Shown here piece by piece: positions 1 through 6,449 of a stretch of DNA of 7,572 nt. The stretch's first letter is position 1. Each line of letters opens with the position of its first letter. The position numbers and the translations under genes were made by a program. The notes beneath the pieces were generated by a model, which was not told the origin of the DNA, did no database searches, and saw only the letters and a list, made by a program, of their open reading frames with translations. Location: NCBI GenBank assembly GCA_003158355.1, contig PMIV01000159.1, positions 1-7,572 on the forward strand, given 5' to 3'. This DNA comes from Anaerolineaceae bacterium (GTDB lineage: Bacteria; Chloroflexota; Anaerolineae; Anaerolineales; Anaerolineaceae).

Positions 1-1
1 C

Positions 2-436
2 AGCGCCAAACGGATCCACCTGAGTGTCGAAGCGAAGCAACCAAACTTGAGCCTGGTGGGCGACGGCCAGAAGATTGCTATGGCGCTACGCAACCTTGTG
101 AAGAACGCCATTGTCTTTACTAACCCCGGCGGAGCGGTGAAGATCTCCTCCGAGCAGTTGCCCGGCTACATTAAGATCGCAGTAATGGATAACGGCATCG
201 GCATTCCGGCCAACGAGCAGGAGAATATTTTCAAACGTTTTTACCAGGTGGAAAGGCACCTCACCCGCAAACACGGCGGGCTGGGGTTGGGCCTGCCCAT
301 CGCCAGGGATATGATCGAGAAGCACGGCGGCAAGTTGTGGGTGGAAAGTGTGGAGGGCAAAGGCAGCCGTTTCAGTTTTTTGCTGCCGCTCAACGCCGCC
401 CAGGCCAGCGCTGCCGAGAAGGTGTTCTTACAGTAG
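2..436 (+). CDS. Sensor histidine kinase, C-terminal ATPase domain (5' partial)
   Basis: The frame is open from base 2 without a credible start, so this is the tail of a gene beginning outside the window; the TTG at 47 is internal. The visible part is a HATPase_c domain that binds ATP for autophosphorylation of the kinase. In order there is an N-box (ALRNLVKNA, about bases 83-109), a G1 box (DNGIGIP), an F-box (IFKRFYQV), a G2 box (GLGLGLPIA) and the closing GKGSRFSFLLPL strand typical of the domain end. The DHp helix with the phosphoacceptor His and any sensor domain lie upstream, so the signal cannot be inferred. A short Ala-rich tail follows the domain. No response regulator gene follows it. 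The domain call is secure from motifs; a specific kinase name is not possible. Confidence 0.93.
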   Translation, partial: SAKRIHLSVEAKQPNLSLVGDGQKIAMALRNLVKNAIVFTNPGGAVKISSEQLPGYIKIAVMDNGIGIPANEQENIFKRFYQVERHLTRKHGGLGLGLPIARDMIEKHGGKLWVESVEGKGSRFSFLLPLNAAQASAAEKVFLQ

Positions 437-452
437 GGCTGCCTTTTTTACC

Positions 453-482
453 TTGCCGTTATGCCGATTCGTAAGGTATAAT
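453..482 (+). promoter_or_regulatory. Promoter of tRNA-Pro
   Basis: A TTGCCG -35-like hexamer (453-458) is followed after 18 bases by a perfect TATAAT (477-482). Transcription would start near 489-490, only a few bases before the mature tRNA end at 493, as is usual for single tRNA genes. The -10 match is strong and the -35 is 4 of 6. Confidence 0.65.
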
Positions 483-492
483 CGTGATTATT

Positions 493-567
493 CGGGGCGT
501 GGCTCAGCCCGGCTAGAGCACTCGGTTCGGGACCGAGAGGTCGAAGGTTCAAATCCTTTCGCCCCGA
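493..567 (+). tRNA. tRNA-Pro (anticodon CGG)
   Basis: A complete cloverleaf of 75 bases can be drawn. The acceptor stem is CGGGGCG/CGCCCCG with discriminator A567, the D-stem is GCTC/GAGC, and the anticodon stem is CTCGG/CCGAG with loop TTCGGGA. The T-stem is GAAGG/CCTTT with loop TTCAAAT. The anticodon at 528-530 is CGG, followed by G37, as expected for a proline tRNA reading CCG. The bases after the discriminator are CTA rather than CCA, so the CCA end is not encoded and would need to be added by tRNA nucleotidyltransferase. The gene stands alone with its own promoter and terminator. Confidence 0.96.
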
Positions 568-569
568 CT

Positions 570-598
570 AATTCCTCAGTTTTCTGAGGAATTTTGTT
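570..598 (+). terminator. Intrinsic terminator of tRNA-Pro
   Basis: A perfect stem (ATTCCTCAG pairing with CTGAGGAAT, extendable by one A-T pair) encloses a TTTT loop and runs into a T-rich tail (TTTGTT). It begins three bases after the mature tRNA end, so it closes the tRNA transcript. Confidence 0.9.
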
Positions 599-721
599 AT
601 TAACGTTCAAAGGTTGAAATTCTCCCAATCAAATGGACAACCAGTTAAGGTGATAAGCCTTGTAGACGAGTCCATTGGTTTCTCTCTAAAAAGCGCTGTG
701 TCGGGAACGCATCCTATCCAT

Positions 722-727
722 TATAAT
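722..727 (+). promoter_or_regulatory. Possible -10 box for the membrane protein gene
   Basis: TATAAT sits about 25 bases before the ATG at 753, which would give a short leader. No convincing -35 hexamer lies 16-18 bases upstream, so this rests on the -10 alone. The rest of 599-752 shows no gene. Confidence 0.35.
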
Positions 728-752
728 AGGCAGAACAACAAAACCCATTGGC

Positions 753-2255
753 ATGGATACAGAAAGGCAAACCGCCGTGTCTTCTATTAAATTAAAGAAG
801 AAACAGATTATTAATTTATCCATATTAATCGCCATAATTGCCTTATTGGTGGCAATCTATTTGCATGCATACATGGGTACTTTTTCCAGGTACATTGCTG
901 ATGATTATTGCACTGCTGCTGACGTAAAAACCTACGGGTTCATCCAGGCGATTCTCAACCGCTACTCAACGTGGGATGGACGCTATACTTTTTCTTTTAT
1001 TATTTATTTGTTTGGATTATTAGGCCCCAAATTTGCGGCGATCCTGCCCACAATCTCAATTACGGCCTGGCTGGCTGCTGCATTTTATTTTTTCAAGCAG
1101 ATCGCCAAACGGATATTTGATAAGCCGGGTAATTTGCTCGTCATGTTGGTGACGTCGCTATTTGCCTTCCTCACAATTTACACAGTCCCGCAGGTTGCGG
1201 ATGACTTTTACTGGTTGACGGGAGTAACGACGTATCTTTTTTCCACCATTTTTGAATTTTTCCTGCTGGGGTTCGTGATCAATTTCCTGCCCGAAATGGA
1301 AAAACGGCCGCTATCTAAAAAAGTGCTTTTTTCGCTCGCATTTTTCTTTCTTGCCTTCATCGGCAGTGGTTTTTCTGAAGTGTCCACGGCTCTCCACGTC
1401 GCGATTTTTGGATTCCTTTTATTACTGGGGATTGTGAACAAGATCATCAAGAAGACGTCACATGCGCAAGTGGTTTATTTGGGAATATTGTTCCTTGGTG
1501 CTTCTCTTGGTTTTGTGTTTATGGCAGTTTCTCCCGGGAATGCCGTGAGAATCAGCACCATGAAATCCTGGTCGATCCATCCCGGGATAGTGGAACTTTT
1601 CAAGAATTCTTTGTTGGAAAGCATTAAATACTCAAAAAAATGGTTGTTCAATTACTCCGATATCATCTGGCCCGTTGGCATTCTAAGCGCTTTAGCTGGT
1701 GTCTTTATTCCATCACTATCAGCGGTTCGTTGGAATATTGATAATCAAAACGAAAAAAAGCAGGCCCTTGTTTATGTGGTTTGTCTGTTTATCTTGGTTT
1801 ATGCTTCTTACATCCCAACCACATGGATGGGGTACAAGGTGCCGGAAGACCGGATCTTGATCATGACCACCACAATATTGAGCGTGGGTTTGGTCTCTTG
1901 TGCTTTCCTGGTTGGCTTTGCGCTAAGGCAATCGTTGAATATCAATGAAGGCAAATCGAACATTCCGAGTTTGTTTTTAGCGATCCTTTGCCTTTATTTC
2001 GCCGCATCGATCCCTTTGGCTTACGCGCATCATTTTTATCTGGAATATAACGCTGACCAAAAAGATTATGCCCAAAATTGGGACCGGGCAAATGCGCAAA
2101 TATTAGATGATATTAAAAACGGACAAGAATATATTGTGGCAGATAATGTTCCCAATGACATCATGGACAATGAACGAATTTATCCAGATCCTACCTTTTG
2201 GACGAATCAATGTGCCGCAAAATATTATCAGGTCAAGGAAATCAAATCGCGGTAA
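753..2255 (+). CDS. Polytopic membrane protein, DUF6056-like (GT-C-type fold)
   Basis: A 500-residue integral membrane protein with about 12 predicted helices (for example residues 18-38, 94-113, 127-145, 158-178, 238-258, 337-355, 366-391, 405-425). An N-terminal KKK cluster precedes the first helix. After that helix comes a loop with an acidic pair (ADDYC, D50-D51) and then WDGR (residues 74-77). Further on are ADDFYWLTG (149-157) and SPGNAVR (260-266). This order, with the soluble C-terminal tail containing NWD and FWTNQCAAKYY, matches my knowledge of DUF6056 and related GT-C-like proteins, some of which transfer sugars from lipid carriers using a loop acidic residue. Enzymatic activity here is inference. 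The ATG at 753 has no strong ribosome-binding site. Base composition is somewhat more AT-rich than the ATPase gene that follows. It appears monocistronic. Confidence 0.8.
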   Translation: MDTERQTAVSSIKLKKKQIINLSILIAIIALLVAIYLHAYMGTFSRYIADDYCTAADVKTYGFIQAILNRYSTWDGRYTFSFIIYLFGLLGPKFAAILPTISITAWLAAAFYFFKQIAKRIFDKPGNLLVMLVTSLFAFLTIYTVPQVADDFYWLTGVTTYLFSTIFEFFLLGFVINFLPEMEKRPLSKKVLFSLAFFFLAFIGSGFSEVSTALHVAIFGFLLLLGIVNKIIKKTSHAQVVYLGILFLGASLGFVFMAVSPGNAVRISTMKSWSIHPGIVELFKNSLLESIKYSKKWLFNYSDIIWPVGILSALAGVFIPSLSAVRWNIDNQNEKKQALVYVVCLFILVYASYIPTTWMGYKVPEDRILIMTTTILSVGLVSCAFLVGFALRQSLNINEGKSNIPSLFLAILCLYFAASIPLAYAHHFYLEYNADQKDYAQNWDRANAQILDDIKNGQEYIVADNVPNDIMDNERIYPDPTFWTNQCAAKYYQVKEIKSR

Positions 2256-2291
2256 TCCGGCGCACGGCAGTTGCCAGAAGAGCAAACCTGT

Positions 2292-2307
2292 AAAAATAGC
2301 AATTTTT
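2292..2307 (+). terminator. Weak AT-only hairpin after the membrane protein gene
   Basis: AAAAAT and ATTTTT form a 6-bp stem around AGCA in the 129-base spacer before the ATPase gene. The stem has no G-C pairs, so it could be an inefficient terminator or simply chance. The rest of the spacer (2256-2384) shows no gene. Confidence 0.22.
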
Positions 2308-2384
2308 CTCGAAAAGCACATTGCAACCCCGACAAAGCTCACCAATTATTTGGGGATAATAGAGGCACTGACGGGAGATGAAAT

Positions 2385-3143
2385 TTGGGTGTGAATACTA
2401 ATTTCTCTGCAAAACCTTATCTGATCGATATTACGCTGCTGCGCGACAAAGTACCCTCCTGGGAGGCGTATCCGTTTTCTTTGCCGGTGCTACGCAGCCT
2501 GGAAACGCTGAAGTTTCACCCGGATGTCACCTTTTTTATTGGCGAAAACGGCATGGGGAAATCCACTTTGCTTGAGGCCATTGCGCAGTTGGCGGGGTTC
2601 AACCCCGAGGGCGGCAGCAAGAACACGTTGTTCGCCACGCGCGAAACGCACTCGAACCTGGTGGATTATCTTAAATCGGGTAAAAGTTTTAAGGCTCCCA
2701 AAGACGGTTTTTTCTTGCGGGCGGAATCATTCTATAACGTTGCCTCCTACATCGATGATGTGGATTATGCGGAGGCTTACGGGGGAAAATCGCTGCACGA
2801 GCAATCGCACGGCGAGTCGTTTTTATCTTTGCTGAATTTCAGGTTTCACGGCAATGGGCTGTATTTACTGGATGAACCGGAAGCTGCGCTTTCGCCGTCG
2901 CGCCAACTGGCCGTTTTGTCGTTGATCCACTGCCTGGTGAAAGCCAATTCGCAGTTCATCATCGCCACCCATTCTCCCATACTCATGGCCTATCCGGAGG
3001 CAAAGATCTTGCTGCTCTCCGAAGCGGGGATTCGTGAAGTGAGTTATGAGGAAACGGATAATTACCGGGTCAGCCGGGATTTTTTCGACCGGCGCGAGCA
3101 AATGTTAAAGATCCTGCTTGAAGACGACCCGGAGGAAGCGTAA
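2385..3143 (+). CDS. ABC-type ATPase, COG3910-like predicted ATPase
   Basis: A soluble 252-residue P-loop ATPase. Walker A is GENGMGKST (residues 53-61), a signature-like SHGES is at 141-145, Walker B is LYLLDEPE (159-166), and an H-loop sits in IIATHS (His196). There are no transmembrane segments and no fused nuclease or transporter part, and the length fits the small stand-alone ATPases of COG3910, whose role is unknown. An in-frame TGA at 2379 leaves two starts. TTG at 2385 has GGGAG (2373-2377) 7 bases upstream and is preferred by spacing. GTG at 2391 would be 13 bases from it and shortens the protein by two residues. The acidic tail EDDPEEA is echoed by a remnant at 5075-5104. GC content is about host level or above. 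It is not a transporter ATPase as far as can be seen, because no permease is adjacent. Confidence 0.85.
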   Translation: MGVNTNFSAKPYLIDITLLRDKVPSWEAYPFSLPVLRSLETLKFHPDVTFFIGENGMGKSTLLEAIAQLAGFNPEGGSKNTLFATRETHSNLVDYLKSGKSFKAPKDGFFLRAESFYNVASYIDDVDYAEAYGGKSLHEQSHGESFLSLLNFRFHGNGLYLLDEPEAALSPSRQLAVLSLIHCLVKANSQFIIATHSPILMAYPEAKILLLSEAGIREVSYEETDNYRVSRDFFDRREQMLKILLEDDPEEA

Positions 3144-3200
3144 CACTGCTCTTTTTTGTGGACAAATTGAAAAACATGTTTATACTGAGAGTAGAAATAT
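3120..3200 (+). repeat. Dispersed direct repeat, copy A (ATPase tail plus promoter)
   Basis: Aligned without gaps to 5081-5161 at a constant offset of 1961 bases, 68 of 81 positions agree by my hand count (about 84%). It covers the last codons of the ATPase gene, its stop codon and the promoter to the downstream gene. Weaker, gapped similarity continues to about 3229. The longest identical run (CTTTTTTGTGGACAAAT) covers the -35 region. Confidence 0.9.
3159..3186 (+). promoter_or_regulatory. Promoter of the tandem GYF genes
   Basis: TGGACA (3159-3164, 5 of 6 to TTGACA) is separated by 16 bases from TATACT (3181-3186). It would give a leader of roughly 100 bases before the ATG at 3293. The identical hexamers and spacing recur at 5120-5147 inside the repeat, where they are better conserved than the coding tail. 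That supports function. Confidence 0.65.
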
Positions 3201-3227
3201 TTTTAGTTATCAATTCGGGAAATTAGT

Positions 3228-3243
3228 GCGTTTTTTAAAACGC
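3228..3243. other. Short palindrome in the GYF leader
   Basis: GCGTTTT and AAAACGC are inverted around TT in the untranslated leader, about 50 bases before the GYF start codon. There is no T-run after it, so it is not a terminator. It could be an operator or a leader hairpin, but nothing else supports a role. It is absent from the second repeat copy. Confidence 0.3.
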
Positions 3244-3292
3244 CCATCAAATTGGGGATGAGATAAAATAAAAGAAAATCAGGGAGGAAATT

Positions 3293-4141
3293 ATGTGGTA
3301 TTACGAATTAGCCAACCAACCGGCTGGGCCGGTCGATACTGAGACGATCAGGCAACTGCTCAGCAGCGGCAGCATCAACGCCACCACCCTGGTCTGGAGC
3401 GAGGGCATGCCGAACTGGCTGCCTTTGCTGCAAACCGGACTGGCCGTTATCTGGCAATCGATTTCCCAAAATACACTCCAGCCAGCCGTGCAAATACCTG
3501 TTCCGTACGCTCAGCCCAACCGTACTTTGAAATCAGGCGCGCTCAAAAATCTGTTCGTGTGGTGGCTGGTTCTGGAAAGCATTGCTTTCATATATTTCGT
3601 AATCAACTACTTTGTTCCCACCGGGTCAATAAAGACCGCGATTTCATGCGGATTCGAGGTTCCGATCATGGTTGGAGCAGTATTGCAATTTATCTTGCTG
3701 TTCAAGTTCTGGCAGGTGGTTCAAGATGGATTTGCCCGTACTACCCCGGCTAAAGCGATTGGTTTCATATTTATTCCTGTTTTTTCCTGGTATTGGAACT
3801 TTGTCGCCATATTTGGCCTTTCCAAAGAACTCAATCGCTATTCCCGACAACATCTTGAAGGTAAACCCACCGCCCAGGTGAATAAGTCTCACCCGTTATT
3901 TGCCTTATTCTCAATCATCGCTTCTTACCTTTTCACCGGGTATCTCTTTTACTATATGATACATGCTTTTTCTTTAGCACTCGTCAATCAGCGGAACCCA
4001 ACTGTGTATAACAATGCGATCAAGAGCACGACCTTACCGATGGCGATAATCTCATTGGTAAGTGTTTTAATTCAAATAATATTGATCGTCGATCTTTACC
4101 GGGCTGCCAGCAGCATCCTGACAAGCGAAGAATCCCATTAA
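3293..4141 (+). CDS. GYF_2 domain membrane protein, first paralog
   Basis: A 282-residue protein. Residues 1-48 form a GYF_2 (DUF4339-type) domain: it opens MWYYELANQPAGPVD, has the TIRQLLSSGSI helix and ends VWSEGMPNW. A Pro-rich linker (about 64-78) leads to a membrane part with about five hydrophobic stretches (86-108, 116-139, 154-176, 201-230, 249-270). The membrane part contains FWQVVQDGFARTTPAKAIGF (139-158) and then PVFSWYWNF, a segment resembling DUF4328-like proteins. GYF domains generally bind Pro-rich peptides, so a cytoplasmic docking role is possible, but the substrate is unknown. AGGGAGG (3281-3287) lies 5 bases before the ATG and fixes the start. The next gene begins 27 bases after its stop, so they are probably co-transcribed. 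Confidence 0.82.
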   Translation: MWYYELANQPAGPVDTETIRQLLSSGSINATTLVWSEGMPNWLPLLQTGLAVIWQSISQNTLQPAVQIPVPYAQPNRTLKSGALKNLFVWWLVLESIAFIYFVINYFVPTGSIKTAISCGFEVPIMVGAVLQFILLFKFWQVVQDGFARTTPAKAIGFIFIPVFSWYWNFVAIFGLSKELNRYSRQHLEGKPTAQVNKSHPLFALFSIIASYLFTGYLFYYMIHAFSLALVNQRNPTVYNNAIKSTTLPMAIISLVSVLIQIILIVDLYRAASSILTSEESH

Positions 4142-4168
4142 GCATAATTCATTTCAGGGGAGAAAATC

Positions 4169-5074
4169 ATGTGGTATTACTCGATTAACAATCAACCTGT
4201 CGGTCCAGTGGATATCGACGCTATCGAAGTGCTGCTGCGTGCCGGCACCATCAACGGACTGACGCCGGTCTGGCGCGAAGGCATGGCGAAATGGAAATTG
4301 CTTGACGAAACGGACCTGGCCGTTCTGCTGCGCGATAATTTGTCCATGCCCGCTGCTCTGGTACCGCCGCCTCTGCCCAGCCACACAGGCGACTCCACAT
4401 ACCCTCGTGTGAACCTGAAGTCATTGAATTCTCTCTTTACCTGGTGTCTGTATTTGTTGGGAGCCGGTGCCTTGATCGTTTTAGCGGTAACCGTCGTTAT
4501 CCTCCTGAACGTGCAATCGCTGGCCGATCTGAACAATGATGCAGCAGCGACCGCTCTTCTGACGGGTTTTATCGCCTTTTTCATTGCTATATTGTTGTTT
4601 ACTGCCGTTGGGGTGCTCCTCTACATTTTGCTTTACAACTTCTGGCGGGTAGTTCAAGATGGCTTTGCCAGCACCACTCCCGGCATGGCAATCGGCTTGT
4701 TGTTCGCCCCTTATTTTAATTTTTACTGGATCTTCCGCGCTGTGTATGGACTCTCCAATGATCTTAATTGCTACATCGAGCGCCATTTCCCCAATGCTCT
4801 GCCCACGGAGGTGCGTAAAGCACATCCAACCCTTTCTCTGATCAACATCCTTGCCTCCTTCGGTTGTTGGGTCGCATATATGGGATATCTCGTTTTGTTC
4901 ATGCCAAAAACAACCGGGACGCAAATATCGGCCGAAATGGTTCAGCAATATTTTGGGCACCTGGCAATCATTGTTGTCGTGATCGCTGCGGTGATATTCA
5001 TTTTGAACCTGCTCACCTTTGTCGACTTTTACCTGACTTCAAGGAGCATTCTCGAAAAAGAAGGGCAAGTCTAG
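4169..5074 (+). CDS. GYF_2 domain membrane protein, second paralog
   Basis: A 301-residue paralog of the preceding gene with the same plan. The GYF_2 domain (1-46) has MWYYSINNQPVGPVD and VWREGMAKW, followed by a PPPLP linker (67-71) and about five hydrophobic segments (89-113, 128-156, 173-193, 222-246, 263-286). The shared core FWRVVQDGFASTTPGMAIG (158-176) and PYFNFYWIF (181-189) aligns directly with the first paralog, whereas the linker and C-terminus differ. AGGGGAG (4156-4162) is 6 bases before the ATG. No terminator separates the two genes. The Pro-rich linkers are the type of sequence GYF domains bind, so self- or cross-binding between the two proteins is conceivable but speculative. 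Immediately after its stop codon comes a remnant of the ATPase tail in the same reading frame. Confidence 0.82.
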   Translation: MWYYSINNQPVGPVDIDAIEVLLRAGTINGLTPVWREGMAKWKLLDETDLAVLLRDNLSMPAALVPPPLPSHTGDSTYPRVNLKSLNSLFTWCLYLLGAGALIVLAVTVVILLNVQSLADLNNDAAATALLTGFIAFFIAILLFTAVGVLLYILLYNFWRVVQDGFASTTPGMAIGLLFAPYFNFYWIFRAVYGLSNDLNCYIERHFPNALPTEVRKAHPTLSLINILASFGCWVAYMGYLVLFMPKTTGTQISAEMVQQYFGHLAIIVVVIAAVIFILNLLTFVDFYLTSRSILEKEGQV

Positions 5075-5104
5075 ATTGTAGAAGATGACCCAGAGGAGAC
5101 GTAA
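5075..5104 (+). pseudogene. Remnant of a second ATPase gene 3' end
   Basis: Directly after the second GYF gene's stop, nine codons and a TAA read IVEDDPEET, matching the LLEDDPEEA end of the ATPase at 2385-3143. The flanking downstream bases are also conserved. The remainder of the ATPase copy is missing, so this is a truncated leftover of a duplication. It is in frame with the GYF gene, so read-through of the TAG at 5072 would append it. Confidence 0.8.
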
Positions 5105-5161
5105 CGCCGTTCTTTTTTGTGGACAAATAGAAAAACAAGTCTATACTGAAAGTGGAAATGT
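5081..5161 (+). repeat. Dispersed direct repeat, copy B (ATPase tail plus promoter)
   Basis: The partner of 3120-3200. Similarity fades after about 5193 ('aattggtg' against 'aattagtg' in copy A), and from there to 5278 the sequence is unrelated to the GYF leader. Copy B is therefore the last recognisable host-like sequence before the AT-rich cassette. Confidence 0.9.
5120..5147 (+). promoter_or_regulatory. Duplicated promoter upstream of the ATPase/TOPRIM pair
   Basis: TGGACA (5120-5125), 16 bases, TATACT (5142-5147): the same arrangement as at 3159-3186. It points at the 5279 gene and would give a leader of about 125 bases. A TATAAT at 5261-5266 is too close to the ATG to leave the ribosome-binding site in the transcript, which favours an upstream promoter such as this one. 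Confidence 0.55.
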
Positions 5162-5278
5162 TTTTTGGGTTATCACAATTGGAGAATTGGTGTATTGTGG
5201 TTGCACCCTACAACCTGGTTAATAAATGATCTATACTTCAAAAGTAATTAGATTTTTGAATATAATACGAGGATAAAA

Positions 5279-6433
5279 ATGGATAAAAGAAAAGTACCTA
5301 GGAATAGCGATATGCCAATAGAAAAACTAGTCCTCAATGATACAAAAAAAATCGGTCATCATTTTGAATCAATATCAATTGATAAATATAAATGTTTTAA
5401 TAACTTCTCTATTGATTCTTTCAAAAGAGTTAATTTAATTGGTGGAAAGAATAATGTTGGAAAATCTTCTTTTTTAGAGGCTTTTTTCTTGTTAATGGGT
5501 GCAACTAATATCAACTTATTATTAAATATTAACGCATTCCGAGGAATAGAAGTATATGAAGGTAAGCCAGAAATAATTCGTGAAATGCTCTGGAACCATT
5601 TATTTAATGCCTACTCTTCAGATCGAAATATTTCGATTGTTGGCGAAATAGAAAACCGAAGGTATATAAACTTAGTTATTTCTTCTGCACAAATTGATCA
5701 AATATATACCTCTATCAACGGATCTATTTTACAAAACGGACTAATTAGTACCGGCAAAATAAATGATCAAACTTTGCAATTTAAGTACAAAGATGAGAAT
5801 GGAAAAAAATATATTGTTGAAATGAAGGTTGAAAATAAAGGAATATCTATTCCTCCACCATCGGTAAGTTCACCATATAGAGGAATATTTGTTCCTTCTA
5901 ATCGCCGTTTAATTTGGCCAGATATTGCAAGTCGATATGGGCAATTAGAATTATCTAATAATGAATTTGATCTGGTTTCTGCTCTTACAATAATTGAGCC
6001 TCGATTAAAAAAATTATCGACTATTATGGGAGCCAGTGGCCCAATGATTTATGGTGATATTGGGGTTGGTAGAATGTTGCCTCTTGCTGAAATGGGTGAT
6101 GGTTTGATGAATCTTATGGACAAATTATTGGCTATTACGACCGTTCCCCATGGAGTTGTCTTAATGGATGAAGTAGAAAATGGTTTTCATTATTCAATTC
6201 TTGATAAGGTTTGGAAAATATTTGATCAAGTATCGCAAAAATATGATGTACAAATAATAGCAACTACTCATAGTTGGGAATGTATTAAATCTGCGCACAA
6301 TAATTTTATTACAGATAATTATTATGATTTTAGTTATCATCGGTTGGAAAAATTTGATGATAATATTGTAGCCATTTCATTAACTCAAGATACTCTTCAA
6401 ACTACGATAGATTCTGGATGGGAAATTAGGTAA
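5279..6433 (+). CDS. AAA ATPase of the SMC/OLD type, partner of a TOPRIM protein
   Basis: A 384-residue soluble P-loop ATPase. It has the entry strand FESISIDKYKCFNNFSI (29-45), Walker A GGKNNVGKSS (55-64), a signature-like EMGDGLMNL (271-279), Walker B GVVLMDEVENG (292-302) and an H-loop-like ATTHSWE (328-334). The layout is that of AAA_15/AAA_21 ATPases in OLD-family nucleases, except that the protein ends about 50 residues after the H-loop with no TOPRIM domain. That domain is encoded by the next gene, 16 bases on. By analogy with split systems such as PARIS AriA, it may form a multimeric scaffold that senses a trigger and controls the nuclease partner; this is inference. GAGGA (5269-5273) lies 5 bases before the ATG, favouring this start over the ATG at 5312. 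Low GC content suggests recent transfer. Confidence 0.87.
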   Translation: MDKRKVPRNSDMPIEKLVLNDTKKIGHHFESISIDKYKCFNNFSIDSFKRVNLIGGKNNVGKSSFLEAFFLLMGATNINLLLNINAFRGIEVYEGKPEIIREMLWNHLFNAYSSDRNISIVGEIENRRYINLVISSAQIDQIYTSINGSILQNGLISTGKINDQTLQFKYKDENGKKYIVEMKVENKGISIPPPSVSSPYRGIFVPSNRRLIWPDIASRYGQLELSNNEFDLVSALTIIEPRLKKLSTIMGASGPMIYGDIGVGRMLPLAEMGDGLMNLMDKLLAITTVPHGVVLMDEVENGFHYSILDKVWKIFDQVSQKYDVQIIATTHSWECIKSAHNNFITDNYYDFSYHRLEKFDDNIVAISLTQDTLQTTIDSGWEIR

Positions 6434-6449
6434 TTACTATAGAGGGCGG

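Noticed and set aside
348..587. Open frame running from the kinase tail through the tRNA
   Set aside because: It overlaps the kinase motifs in another frame and crosses the complete tRNA-Pro and its terminator, so it cannot be a real gene.
627..679. Imperfect inverted repeat CCAATcaaATGGAC / GTCCATTGG after the tRNA
   Set aside because: It contains a 3-base interruption and a long spacer, with no associated gene or mobile-element feature.
2107..2394. Open frame overlapping the end of the DUF6056-like gene and the next spacer
   Set aside because: Half of it is an alternative frame of a clearly coding region, and the product shows no domain or credible ribosome-binding site.
4192..4960. Long minus-strand open frames opposite the second GYF gene
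   Set aside because: They mirror a well-supported + strand gene and have no recognisable protein features.
5199..5215. GGTTG/CAACC inverted repeat in the leader of the AT-rich pair
   Set aside because: A stem of only 5 bp with a 7-base loop and no T-run is too weak to call a terminator or operator.
5261..5266. TATAAT as the -10 of the ATPase/TOPRIM promoter
   Set aside because: It lies 12 bases before the ATG, so the transcript would start at or after the ribosome-binding site. In such AT-rich sequence the match is easily chance.
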